This document shows positions 12,172-24,520 of a stretch of DNA of 64,000 nt, piece after piece. The notes under the pieces are model-generated. The model did no database searches and was not told the origin of the DNA. It saw only the letters and a list, made by a program, of their open reading frames with translations. Numbering within the stretch: position 1 is the first letter of the stretch; the number at the start of each line of letters is the position of its first letter. Position numbers and translations under genes: made by a program. This stretch comes from Macrotrachela quadricornifera (lineage: Eukaryota > Rotifera > Eurotatoria > Philodinida > Philodinidae). The DNA is taken from contig JAJEKB010020675.1 in the NCBI GenBank assembly GCA_022393335.1, forward strand, positions 653,918 to 717,917. The letters are read 5' to 3'.

Positions 12172-12851
12172 TTAGAGGTAGGTAACACATAAAACAATTG
12201 TCCAAATTGGTCAACCAGAAAAAAAGTGATTCAAAAAATATAGCTAAAATTCAATCGTACCAAATCCTTTGTATCCCAGAGTTGCAATCCGTGTGCGTTT
12301 AGTGATTATTATGAGTATCAAGATGAAACATTCTTTACATAATATGGATTAGAAAAAATGCATAGTCTTTCAAACTGGATTGAAGATCAGCGACGTTTAT
12401 ATGACCTAAACATCGATACTGATCCTAAAAATGTAAACGACTCATATCTTTCTATCATAATAAATGCCAATGAGTTCTTTCTCATCGTAGAGTAGACCAT
12501 CAAAGAATTGTAAAACCCTCGAATATCATATTTGTCGCGACTAATATGTGGATCCAATTCCTTGCTGTTAGAGTATTGAAACAAAACATAAAAGGTCAAG
12601 GATTTACATTGAATGCAATCCGATTGGTTCAAATGAGCTAGAATAAGCTACATATACTTGCATTTAGAGCATTAAGCTGAAACTATCTAGTGCTATCTTT
12701 TTACGAGATAAGCACGCCCTCTATGTTGATGATTTATGGCCTTCTTCAATATTTTTCTTTCTTTTTATTTACGTCAAATGTCAATGTTTTCGAGTGGAGC
12801 ACTGTTAAAAAGAAAAGAAAAACTTTCTTTCCAACTTTGCACTGTTTATTG
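12172..12851. other. intergenic between divergent genes
   Basis: This stretch should hold the missing 5' exon of the minus-strand receptor and the promoter of the plus-strand ADP-ribosyltransferase gene. A 46-codon plus-strand frame from the ATG near 12358 is open but unrecognised. No promoter element could be identified. Confidence 0.3.
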
Positions 12852-15051
12852 ATGCAAGGTTCGACATCGTCGAATTCATGTGCTGCAATGCAGTCGTATA
12901 AAACTGATGTTGATAATAAATTGAATGATCAGAGTAAGCGAAAAATCTTTTGAGCAATACTGTTGATTAAGCATGTCGATATAGAGATTCCGTAACTATT
13001 TATATGTATTGCTTCGTATAGATAGCAAACAAGTTTTATGGCTGGATACAAATGCTGAAACTGTCGATCATCACAAAAGACATCGATCTAGTGAAATTCA
13101 GATCTCAAGATTTAAAAGCATTGACGAATGCGAAGAGTATATTCGTCACAATGACCATTATCAGATTGTACTAATTATTAATGACTCACTGACACCTGAG
13201 ATAATAACCAGATTTCACAGTTTACGACCCATAACAGGTATCTATATTCGTTCCACTAACAGCGTAAACTCGAAGCAATGGGCTCCTGACTTCAGAAAGG
13301 TAAGATAGGTTTTTTCTGATTTGACTCGTTTGATTCAATGTGTACTAACGCAGGTGTGGTATGTTGAAAACTCGACTGAAGTTGATGAACTAATCGATAA
13401 GATCAGAAGTGATGAAAGAAAAAGAAGTTACTGGTTGGAACCATTAAAATTTGATACTTTTCAAATAGATAATTCAGATGATGAAGACAATACTTCGAAT
13501 GAAATAGATGGAGAATTTCTTCATTTTCAACTTCTTCTCGAGTCACTTCTTACTATGAGCTCAAGTAACAGCGAGAAAACGTCGGCAATCGCATATTTTC
13601 GTCAAGAGTATGCAGATAATGCACGTGTGTTGGAAAAGATTAGTGAATTTGAATCGAGTTATTTGGCTGATCAAGCGCTGCTTTGGTACACACAAGATTC
13701 CTTTTTTTATCGTGTTTTAAATAAGGCTTTTCGTGTCCAAAACATCGATGCACTCTATTTGATGCGTATTTTTATAAGAGATATTTATCATCAACTCATT
13801 AAACAACAGCATAGTGCATCAAATTCAATTACTCAAGTCTATCGAGGACAGTTGATATCAAAATTAGAACTGGAACGTTTCAAAATCGGCGAACTCGTAT
13901 CAATGAACTCATTTTTTTCTACAACACTTGAACGAGCGCATGCTATCTTTTTGCTTCCTGAAGAAATTCAAGAAGAAGAATTAACGGCTGTACTCTTTGA
14001 AATCAATATCAATAAACATTTGCTATCAACGAAGCCGTTTGCCAACATCACAGAAAAGAGTGCATTTCCGGATGAGTCAGAAGTCTTATTTATGGCTGGT
14101 AGTATTTTTCGCATTATCGATATTGATTTAAAAATGGTCAACATCAATGTAATAAAACTACTTCTTTGCAGTGATGATGATCATCATCTTAAAAAACTAT
14201 TCGAATATATGCGTGAAGATATACCACCGGAATGCAAACCATTAACTTATGGTATTGTTCTAGCTAATGCTAGTAAAGTTGAGCAAGCTGAAAAATTCTT
14301 TCGTAACGTTCTTCAGGAATTACCTGCCGATGATCCACTGATTACACATGTCTATCATCAATTGGGTAATGTACTCGATGATCGGGGTAATTTTCAAGAA
14401 AGTCTCGAATATTATGAAAAAGCCTTGTCAAAAAAACTTGAAATATTTCCTGAAGATAGTCCAAGCATAGCGAATACATATACCTCTTGTGGTGTGGCTT
14501 ATTTACGAAAGAATGAACTCGATCGTGCCCTTGAATTTTACCAGAAAGCTTTGGATATTTACAAAAAAGCATATGGTGATGATCATCAAGATGTAGCCAT
14601 GTGTTTTTATAATATCGGTAATGTTAAAATGTTTCAGAAAAAGCTCGAAGACTCAATTCGTACGTATGAACAGGCATTGAACATTTGGATTAAATGTCTT
14701 CCAGAGAATCATCCAGACATTGCGCGTTCTCACATGGCTATTGGCCAGATACAAGGTGAACTACTGTTAGGTAATGAAGCTTTGGAACATTACATTCAAG
14801 CACTCAATATTATGAGAAATTCATTACCACCCGTACATCACGAGCTAGCTGCTTTGTATGATGATATAGGAAACCTTTACTATTCTACTGATGATAACCA
14901 AACAGCACAAGAATATTTTGAACAGTCTTTAAAAATTAAAGAGAAATTGTATCCACCTGATCATCAAGCAATGGCTGATAGTTATCATCAATTAGGATTA
15001 ACCTATAAAGATAGTAGTGACTATCAAAAAGCAATATTATTCTTAGAATAA
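12852..15051 (+). CDS. ADP-ribosyltransferase with TPR repeats, premature stop in last repeat
   Basis: Three exons: 12852-12933, 13022-13299 and 13354-15051 (stop TAA 15049-15051), giving 685 residues. Intron 1 is 88 nt (GTAAGC...TAG). Intron 2 is 54 nt with a TACTAAC branch point. The N-terminal 150 residues match the start of the paralogue at 60626. The catalytic region has the R-S-E signature of arginine-type mono-ADP-ribosyltransferases: YRGQ (R284), SFFSTT (S309) and an E-x-E at 361-363. About six kinesin-light-chain-type TPRs of 42 residues follow (about 420-685). The expected product is an NAD-dependent ADP-ribosylating enzyme with a protein-binding tail. The same frame continues past the TAA for 31 codons, completing the last TPR, to TAA at 15145-15147. 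A codon at a position usually occupied by Gln has become a stop. The catalytic core is untouched, so the shortened protein may still work. The ATG at 12852 is preferred; one at 12690 is also in frame. Confidence 0.8.
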
Positions 15052-15147
15052 GCGCTTGCCATCCAGAATAAATTCTTTTCACCTGATCACGAGGCTTCAA
15101 TTCGACTTGTAAATGATATGGAAGAAGCAAAAGCCGCTCTTGTTTAA
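15052..15147 (+). pseudogene. residual 3' coding segment beyond the premature stop
   Basis: It stays in frame with the upstream ADP-ribosyltransferase/TPR exon. It opens with ALAIQNKFF, a normal TPR helix continuation, and ends at a second TAA (15145-15147). The reading-frame and motif continuity show that it was recently coding, or is reached only by readthrough. Confidence 0.65.
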
Positions 15148-15289
15148 ATTCTGATTCATTTTGTCGAAACTAATCTAATATGATTCGGAAAAAATTATGT
15201 AAATATATTTTTTCTTCATTTTATTTAAAAAAAAAAAGGCTTATTGAATGTGAATTTTTCATTAAACCTACTGCTATTACCCTGGCCAA

Positions 15290-16445
15290 TGTACTGAGCT
15301 AAATGCACCCGAAAAAGTACCGTGCTACACAGTGGGGAGCCAGGCGGACATATTCGAAAATATTCTTTTCCAAACTTTAACAGTTTGCGTAGACACATGC
15401 ATATGTGATCTATCATTTCCTAAAATAGCGGTTCTCAAAGTTATATAAAGACCAAGAAAAGAGCCTGCCAAGGCCTGAGCCCAGAAATCACCATAAATAA
15501 AGAAAATCACGCCGCTCCGCAATATAACACAATACTCCACCAGCAAACAATATCGCAAAAAACTTGCTCAGCTGTAGACTTTATGGCTAAAAAAAAATTA
15601 TCGTAATTCAATTTCAAATAGAATAGAAAACAAGGAGTTTCTATCCCGAAAACTTAACCGAAAACCTACCGTTCCGTATATTAAAAACCCTACAAAGAGA
15701 TCACATCTGATCAAGCGCGCATTTTTACCACATACACAAACATATGTATCATAATTGCTGTTGAAGCGTCAACTCATGAAATCTTTCCTAGGCTATTTTA
15801 GAGAGTGCGCAAAAATCCGAAGTCTCCAGATGGAAATTCGGTTTTAGGTATCCGTGCTAGACTTTGAAGGGAAACTATGGTGATATTCGGAATCAGCTCG
15901 TCGAGCTGCATCGAACCATATATATAAAATAGCTGTTAAAGAAAACTTTGATCCATTTTCAGAGCACATTCAAGCCCGAAACCCTGCCGTTTCGGACTCT
16001 GAAAACCCTACGAACGGGTAACATCCGATCGAGCTGAAATTTTTACCGGATACCCCTGGACATTTATCCTATTTGTGGTAGTAGCGTCAACTCGTGAAAC
16101 GTTTCCTAGGCTATTCTGCAGGATTCCCAAAAACCCATGGTTTTTGCTCGGAAATCCGCTTTTAGGCTTCCATATTACGTTTTGATGGAAAACTAAGGTG
16201 ATATTCGGAATCAGCGCTTCAAACTACATCGAATATTATGTAGCTCAACATATTTTTCGAAAAAAATTTTTTCTTAAAAAATCTTTTATTTTCTTAAAAA
16301 CGATTTTCTGAATTGTATGCTGTCATTTCTAGTCAAATGGAAACTATTCCGAAACAAAACAACTGCATGTCCGCCTGCTTATGCGAAAGCTCTCCACTGT
16401 GTGCTACTATCATATCCAAGGAACTTTCGGGCACCCTGCTGAACG
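15290..16445. mobile_element. about 1.15-kb repeat element with imperfect TIRs and an internal 319-bp duplication
   Basis: The ends are imperfect inverted repeats. GTGCTACACAGTGGGGAGCC and GGCGGACAT near 15322-15352 pair with ATGTCCGCCTGC and CTCCACTGTGTGCTAC at 16367-16406. An outer block, GCACCCGAAA (about 15305), pairs with TTTCGGGCACC (about 16425). Inside, two diverged direct copies are offset by about 319 bp (about 15640-15955 and 15960-16255). They share TTTCCTAGGCTATT (15783 and 16102) and TGATATTCGGAATCAGC (15881 and 16199). No transposase frame is present. It is probably an old non-autonomous DNA element carrying a satellite-like unit. Confidence 0.65.
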
Positions 16446-17314
16446 ATAGAGATTGGCATATTCTTGACTAGTTAATAATCCAATAAAGAATCTAGAAAAA
16501 TTAGTATGAAAAATCTGGTTTCTATGTTTTGTCGAGTTGTTTATATGGATTGGTGTATGCAAAAGAAAACGATGAATGAACAGTCACTCAACAGAAAACG
16601 AAAAATATAGGATACTCTTTTGAGTTTTTCTCAGTAAAATTCCAGATGCAGATATTCATACACGTACTTGTTCAATCAACATAGTGGTATGGGTACCTAA
16701 TGCAGTACCTACATCAGTAAAGTTACTGAAAATTTTCTAAATATCTATGTCAGGTACCTTATTAAGGCAAGCTAATAATGATACTATTAAATGCAATCTG
16801 TTCCACAAACATAAATTAGTTCTTTGATAATAATATCGATTATACAAATCGTTTAGTGATTGCAGTTTGTCCAAGAGAGAGAGAGAAAGAATGAATTTTC
16901 AACAAAAAAAAGACTTAAAATGTAGAATTTTCTTTGCCTTACATTCATCTTGAAAATAATTTCAATTTTATAGTATCATAAATGTATTTGTTATCAACAT
17001 TTAATCTTGAGCCATAATAAATACAATCTCTTTCACTTTGCTTTATCAACTTTTTCATATAATCGTTACATGTAAATATATATATTTATTCTTTTCAATA
17101 GACTATAATTAATTTAATTGATTAGGATTATAATCAATTGAGAAACTTCATTCGAATATTATTATGGAAAAAAAACAATAACAACAAAATAGTATAACTA
17201 ATGATTATGATAATAGCAAATTTTAACTTTTGTATTTTAGTTTATTAACAAAATCTATCATACATATCGAAACTCTTTCTAAGGAAATTTTCTATTGTCT
17301 TGATTTTCATCATG
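16446..17314. other. intergenic, no gene seen
   Basis: AT-rich spacer between two repeat elements. No frame, arm or motif was recognised. Confidence 0.4.
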
Positions 17315-18955
17315 TACTTAGGGCATACCAAAAGTAGTGAGGGAAGTACTTTTTTCCTTAGGCAGAGGTCTAAAAAAATTTCTTTTTTTACCAATCGATA
17401 GAGCATGTTTCGCTCTATCTTTCTATGCTATTTGATCACTATTCAGTTGATCTTATAATAATAAAATTTCGATAAGAATTATTTTCATTGAAAATCAGCT
17501 GGTAGCATTAGATCATAATGAGTGTGGCACTTTCACATTCTACTTTATTATCACTTAATACGTTGTATTAGAAAAACAGAATATATCAGAAGATGCGGCG
17601 TGAAAAGCTCTACAATTTATAAAGGATCGATTATTCTATAGTTGCACTTTTTGTTTTCAAAACGAACAAAACTCTAAACGACCAAATTTCGATATTGCGG
17701 AAACGAGATTGTTTTTTAGTAAAAAATGCATTCGGTTTCCCCTATCTCATCTTTTTTATTACCTAAGATGTTTTATTTAAAGAAACAAAATATACTGCAA
17801 GATACAGCGTGAAAAGCTCTACAATTTAGAGAGAACAATTATAAAAAGATAAGATAAAAAAAACCGAATTCGTCATTTACTAAAAAGTCAATCTTGTTTT
17901 GCAACGTCAAAATTGATCGCTCAGAATTTTGTCCATTCTGCAAACATAAAGTGCAACTATAGAATAAGCGATCCTTTATAAATTGTAGAGCTTTTCACGC
18001 TGCAACTTCTGATATATTCTGTTTTTCTAATACAACGTAATCTTTGCTTGTCTTATTTTGAAGTAATAATAAAGATCATGATCAATACAAAACAAATAAG
18101 AAAAAGAATAAGCTATATTCTATATCAATAAATAATCTAAATGATGGTTTTATCAAGATAGATTTTGATTTAAATTAAAAAGAGAATATATGAATATTTA
18201 TTCATATAAAAAAAATCAAATAGAAAAGAGATGTTTAAATCTTATTAAACAATCTCAATTTAATTTCAATTGTCTAATCTTAGAATAAACTCGAATTCTT
18301 TTTTAATAATTATTTAAATTGTTTTTTTACTTAAGAATTAATATTCGAATATGTATCTCATAATATTTTATTATTTATTTATTATTGAATTAATTTAACC
18401 ATCATTTCATCATTATAAGCTTTTTTTTTCTTTTATCGATGTATATGTCCTATGTGAATAACCCTATACATGTACGCACACGCATGTGCATTAAAAAAAA
18501 AGAAGAGAGAAGAAAAAAAAAGATATTGCCGTACATTTGGCTAGAGAATCTTTTTTTAAAAATTTTTGCTGGGGACTTGAGCATACGTATCCGTGAAAAT
18601 TTCACCATATATTCAGTTTTTCACGCTCTTTCTAATGATGTAATTTTTATCAACTCTGCACGAAGTAAAAAATTTCGAACCAGTTGATATGCGTTAAGTG
18701 ATGATAAAATGAAATACAAAAGTGTCCCATTTTTATAATGCCATGTCCGTTATGATCTAAATGCTACCAGCTAATTTTCAATGAAAATAGTTCTTATCGA
18801 AATTTTATTATTATAAGATCAACTGAATAGTGATCAAATAGTATAGAAAGATAGAGCGAAAAACGCTCTATCGATTGGTAAAAAAAGAAATTTTTTTAGA
18901 CCTCTGCCTAAGGAAAAAAAGTACTTCCCTCACTACTTTTGGTATGCCCTAAGTA
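17315..18955. mobile_element. 1.64-kb TIR element with long terminal inverted repeats
   Basis: The terminal repeats are 17315-17535 and about 18720-18955. The outermost bases are TACTTAGGGCATACC on the left and its complement on the right. Pairing is clear for about 200 bp, through the CGCTCTATC/GATAGAGCG and GATCTAAATGCTACCAGCT blocks. If the target duplication is TA, the element starts CTTAGGGCATACC, as expected for a Tc1/mariner-type non-autonomous element (inference). A second inverted repeat is nested inside (17561-18037). The 82-codon frame at 18439-18687 looks like chance and no transposase is visible. Confidence 0.8.
17561..18037. repeat. nested foldback inside the TIR element
   Basis: CGTTGTATTAGAAAAACAG at 17561 pairs with its complement ending at 18037, and pairing continues through GTGAAAAGCTCTACAATTT (about 17600 and 17990) to about 17740/17865. 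The loop carries a third, direct copy of the GTGAAAAGCTCTACAATTT block (about 17809-17828). The same block recurs near 54865, 58370 and 58435, so it belongs to a dispersed repeat family. Confidence 0.75.
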
Positions 18956-19465
18956 TATAAAGTATTTTTCAATTTTAATATACGATTTTAAAATCTTTTG
19001 AATTATTTAACTCATCCTATAAAATTTACTATTTCATCTATATCTAAATCAACTTTTGAAGATTATTATATATCAAATAAACATTGAATTAGATCTCATC
19101 ATTTATCAAATCCATTTATAATTAATTTCATTCTTAAACCATTTTCATTTTCTATAATAACAAATTTTATTCAATTGAAAATACTTATTATTAATAATAT
19201 TGAAAAAAGATATCTTAAAAATCTTCTTAAACAATTAATTTCTTTACCTAAACTTTATTTATTGACTATCATTTGTGTTGATACTATTCCATGTAATAAT
19301 AATCTTTATCGACAATTATTTCGTTTATCTACACTTAAAGATTGTAAAGTTGATATATCAGAAAATTATCATAATGAATCATTACCATTTTCTATTAATG
19401 AATACAGTTCTATTGAATACCTTGTTATTAAACATTATATGAACAATCTCAAAATTTTTAAATAG
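18956..19465 (+). pseudogene. relic of an LRR/F-box-type family gene
   Basis: The 96-codon frame at 19175-19465 is continued upstream, without an ATG, to about 19100 (NFIQLKILIINNI is in the same frame). Its Leu/Ile spacing (LKILIINNIEKRYLKNLL and SSIEYLVIKHYMNNLKIF) resembles the C-terminal LRR part of bdelloid F-box family proteins. No F-box or other exon was found before it, and the 1.64-kb element lies immediately upstream. It is probably a truncated gene fragment, and its function is not known. Confidence 0.4.
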
Positions 19466-19892
19466 TATCTAATAAAAATAATATTAAAAATCTGACAATT
19501 AAAAGTGTTTTTGTTTTTTATTAGATGTAGTTTATTACTATTTGAGCCTTCTGCATAAATGTATTAGCTTTCATCTTCACCTTCTATATTATTGTCATAT
19601 TAAAATGATTTTTCTAATTTAATGTCTCGTACGTTTGAAGAACTATACTCTGAAATAGTTATCACGAATGTGAACGAATTTTGTGGAAAAATCGTTATAA
19701 AACAAAGCCGATAAGATTTTTATTATGTTAAAGAGAAAATATTTCACATTAAAAAGAGAATAGTATACATATACATTATATACTTAGAAGCAAGGATTCT
19801 ACAACATCTTAACGATTACAACATAAAGAGATTAGAGTGAATTATGATTTGATCAATGTATTACGTAAAAGTAAGTTAGATAAAGATAATTA
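19466..19892. other. 3' flank of the three-module gene
   Basis: AT-rich spacer with no recognised feature; presumably it contains the 3' UTR of the minus-strand gene. Confidence 0.3.
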
Positions 19893-22800
19893 TTATTGTA
19901 ACGGAAGAATACGAAAACGATTTTGTATCTTTTTGATAATATCAATAAGATGAGGTACAATAAAACGAATTCCAAGAGATAAACCAATAAATACACTTAA
20001 AAATGTAGTTAATAATTCCCATATATCAAATCGATAATGATATGTATAAGTACAATAATTTGGTGCACAACTATTGAAAAATCTTTCATAAGATACATTA
20101 CTTATCCATGATTCGATAAACATTTCATAAGCCATTGTCTCAACAGTATCATCAATATTAAATCGTGTAGATGAAGAATTTAATTTAACAGATGAATCTA
20201 TAGTATAATCCATAATATAATCATCTGTACCAAAAAGCAATATAAAAAATGCTGTTCGAAATTCATCAATACATAAATCAGAATAAAAACAAGAAAACGA
20301 TGAAAGAAGTATTGTTTCAAGCAAATAACAGCCATATACCAAACCTTTGAAAGTATAATAAAGAGTACCATTATTATCAAATAATTGGGCTGATGTTGTA
20401 CATGTTCGTAAAGTAGCACAAGAACAACTTGTATTTTCTTTAGTATTATTATGAATAATAGGTATACTTTGAAAAACAGTATTATTGTCTTTTTCTGTTT
20501 TAGTCATAATAAATTCCCAATTTGATGAAAATGCAGCCATTAATGCATTTCCTTGTATAACTGTACGAATAAGATCTAATGTTCGAGCAAATACAATTGG
20601 TGTTTTATTTTGAAATCGATTTATAATTTCATTCATTTCATTATTAAATTGCATACGAGACATGATTTGATTGGCAAGCATAGTTGAAATACGAAAAGCT
20701 ACAATATTATTATTAACATTTTCTTCTGCCAATGTACAAAGTTTTTTGAGTGAAGTTACAAATGTCATCATTAACCATCGAAAGTCTTGTTTGTGTGAAT
20801 ATTTGTTAGCATAAGTATTAGCAAAACCTAAAATACACAAATTTTATTAAGTAAATGCTATTCATTTAATATTCAACAAATTTTTCGTTATTTGATAAGA
20901 ATAACAGTTCATAATTGTAATCATATATAGTTACTTCTTTGATGATAATCGAAATGATTCATCTAGACGAAAGTTTTTCTATTTCTTAAAATGTTGTGAA
21001 ATCTTCGAAAAAAAGTTCTTTGGTATCATAAGTATTCAGATTTAAAACTCATCTCTTCTCTATGTATTCGATGAATATCAACAGTTCGAATTAGAAATAG
21101 TTTGTTGAAAACTATTGATCCATTCCTTTAAATAGATATTGAAACTCTAAATCTGAAATCATCATAATACATATTTGCTTAAATTTAACGATAACATGCC
21201 AAAAATTACCTCCAAGTATGGCTTCATCAATCACATTAGTGGCACATATTTGATGGAATGAATTAACACGTAATTCTGTAACAAATTCATCATAAGGAAT
21301 CGATATACGTGTACATGGACAATCTACACCGTCCGAATAAAGATCAAGCAGATATTCATAATCTATAATTGAAGGTTTCATATATGTTTTGGTGACACTA
21401 CGTTCGACAACAGCTGTATAAAAGAGCAAAATACTCAGAGTACTAATATAGAGAATTAGATAAACTCGAGTATATATTTTTTGTTGACGTATATTAATTT
21501 CATCAGTCAATGTTGTTTCAAATAAATTGATATTTATAATTGATCGATAAATAACACTTGACAGACGTTTCAGACGAACATTGATAGGAGGTAATGCTAA
21601 AATAATTATATATAGAATCAAAATCAATATACTTTATTACTCTTGAAAACATTTAGAAATTACTATGATATTTTTTATTAGAAAAATCAACTTTTTCTTT
21701 TTTTACTTGCTGATTCAATTCATTAACAGAAAATTGCTATATTTTGAATTTCTCTACAGCATTTTTCTTTCTTAAAATTCAATTAATCAGCGTTATTCTA
21801 TGTCAATGTTCCTTATTCTCATTAGATATTTTTAAAAATGATGATGATTATAAATTTTATTTTGCTTACCATGTCGTACATTTTGATCTTTCCATCGATC
21901 GATGTAAAAGAAAATAAATTTTCCGATAAGTGGCACAAATATATGAAGAACTTTGTTTAAACCACCACAAACAGAGATTAGAAGCAGAAGTACTACAATG
22001 ATTTCACGACGTTGTACAATTGTATATGAACAAGAGATAGGTGCACATTCATGGTAGAATTGATCAAAATATGTCTCATTACGTACCCATTTTTCTACAA
22101 GCATTTGGTAAAGTAAATCTAATAAGTATACATTTTCAAATTGAGTTGATATTGATGAATTGAGAGGTTTGATATTTGGAGATGATTGAGAATGAATAAT
22201 CATCGAGTAGCTTGCTTGAATATTTTCGAGATATGTTTTGTTGTACCACCAACCAATCTTTCCCTTTGTAAAACCGAATAAAAATATACAACCGATACGC
22301 ATCTCCTCGAAAACTTGTTGATAATCCAAGACATCTGATCCATTGATATATAAAAGAGTTATCATAGTACAAAATAATCCATCTACTTCACATGAACATA
22401 ATCCAGTAAAGTATACCTCTACATGAGTTATTTCACCGACAGTGTAAAAAACAATATGATCAATATTTACTTGATTATCATCGTTTATTGTAATAAGAAA
22501 ATTTATATTTCTACCAACCAAAAAATAACTTGTTGTAAATGTCATAAAAATCCAATCAAGTGTACGTGCAAAATTATTTTTTGTTGAATCAATAAATAAT
22601 TCAATCATAGCTTGAGTTTGTTGAATAAAAAATGGTAAAGGAAGAACACGATCATTTATAAATTTTGTATTAAAGAATACATTCAATGCATCATTAATAC
22701 TAGTTTGACTTAGAGAACAAAATGTAGCCAAAAATTGAAAATAAGAAGCACCTATTGTACGAAAATCACGTGAAAAATCTGTTTCTGTCCATGAAGGTAC

Positions 22801-24520
22801 AAGAGTTAAATCAAGAGATGATAAATAATTAAGCCATATGGGTGAAACAAATTCACTTGAACATACTTGATGTAAAATAAATGTAATATTAAGAAAATTT
22901 TTATATGATATGGATATTTGTGAACAAGGACATTGTAATGTAGATGAATGATCATTATATAATTGTTGATAAGTATCAAGAGATGGATGTGTAATTGTTA
23001 CTACTTGATTTTGTTTCATAACATATATATAAAATCCAGCAGTAATAGACGAAATAATAATCATAAAGATAAAGATACGTGTTAAAAGACGTTCGCGATG
23101 TATATTCGTAGGTGTACGCAATGTTTCACTTTCAAAAAGATTTAAATCATTAATTGTTTGTCGAATATAATTTCTTATAGCATGCACTAAACATATACAA
23201 TTACAAGAAGTTTTCCTTAGTTATAGTTATCTGACATAGTAAAGTACTTTAAATAAAAAATATAAGTTTTAACTTACATTGATTTTGTTGCGCAGGCATG
23301 GCATGTATCACATTATTGTTTAATACAAGTCTATTTTTCCATCGTAATATCATTATTGCAATAAAAGGTGCAATAAGTCTTATTGCAAATGATAGACCAC
23401 CGAAAATACTAATTATTGTTGTAATTATAAAGAGAGTATCAAGACGATGTGTATATAAATATGTACAATAAGCAGGATTGCATTGAGAATAATATAAATC
23501 AAATCGAATATCATTTGTCATTTCATCAATCATCATTTTATCCAAGAGTGTTTGTACAGTTGAATTTATCATAAAATATTTATTGGTCATTTTTGATAAT
23601 GGTTTCACATTTATAGACAATGATTCATGCAAGAGATAAAGACATGTTTGATTATAATAACATTCAAGTGTAGAAGCAAGTGTACCATCAATAATTAAAC
23701 AATCAGCTATCATTCCTGGTATTGTAATTAAATGATTATGACTATCATTAAAACTAGCAGAATGTGGACAGCCTTCAATGTTTACACAGGAACAATTATT
23801 ATATATACGTGGTGACATTTTAGGAGATGTTGGTAAATAATCTAAATAGTAATTCGTAGCTAAAGCTGAAATAATTTGATTTCCACTTGTTACACGTCGA
23901 AGGCCAAGTAAACTACGAGCTAATGTTGTTTGAGCTAAAGCAACATAATTATTAAGAGCTACTTGAACTTGATTTCGAACAACTTCTTCAGAAGCTGCTC
24001 TTGGACTAAGTATACGTGAACCATCAAAATTTGCTACAGTATCAATCCATGTTCTATTACTCATAATACAAAATTCAGCAATTATTTGCCAAAAAAAACT
24101 AAGTGTTCTACGAAAATCATCTGATGATAAAGATAAATTATTTTGTTGATTAAATATTGATTCAATCCATGTTTGTTGAATAAATTGACTTGAGCAAACT
24201 TGATGAAAATTAACTTGTATTGTTACAAATGTATTATAAGCAATACCAAATTTTTTACAAGGACAATAAAGAGTACTTGGATAATTATATATTAATTGAG
24301 AAAATTTTGTATGTGATGGTGAATATTCAGTCTTTTCAATAGTTCGACTTATACATGCAGAAGTAATTGCAGTTATAAATATAAATATACTTAATGAACA
24401 TACATAAAATCGAGTAGCAAGACGTTCTTTTAAAAGTGTTTGTTCATCACTTGTAGGTTTTTTGAAAAGATTTAATTCAAAAAAACGTTGCCGAAATGTA
24501 TTCAGTAAGTTAACTGCCAT
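19893..24520 (-). CDS. triple-module membrane protein (three tandem two-TM Cys-rich domains), function unknown
   Basis: Four exons on the minus strand: 24520-23278, 23186-21870, 21596-21210 and 20827-19893. Introns are 91, 273 and 382 nt, all phase 1 with GT/AG ends; the total is 3882 nt or 1293 residues. The protein has three homologous modules (about 1-414, 415-853, 854-1293), with module boundaries exactly at introns 1 and 2. Each module has a short cytoplasmic start (NLF...), a first TM helix, an ectodomain of about 300 residues and a second TM helix. The ectodomain opens with CPC(S/K/T)..(I/G)I.Y..F and a following HQ(V/I)C, has a central CSC motif (CSCVN, CSCEV, CSCAT) and closes with C.P..C(T/S)Y. 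GGLS/IGLS lies in the second TM region. That predicts six TM segments with all ectodomains on the outside. It is not a family I can name; similar single modules appear to be common in bdelloid genomes. The two-TM, large-ectodomain plan resembles ENaC/ASIC or P2X subunits in topology only; no family motif supports homology. Confidence 0.75.

Noticed and set aside
12387..12632. 81-codon minus-strand frame between divergent genes
   Set aside because: No signal peptide or EGF/LDLa text, so it is not the missing first exon of the receptor.
19893..24520. DEG/ENaC family assignment for the triple-module protein
   Set aside because: Topology fits, but the hallmark DEG/ENaC sequence motifs were not found, so the protein is left as unknown.
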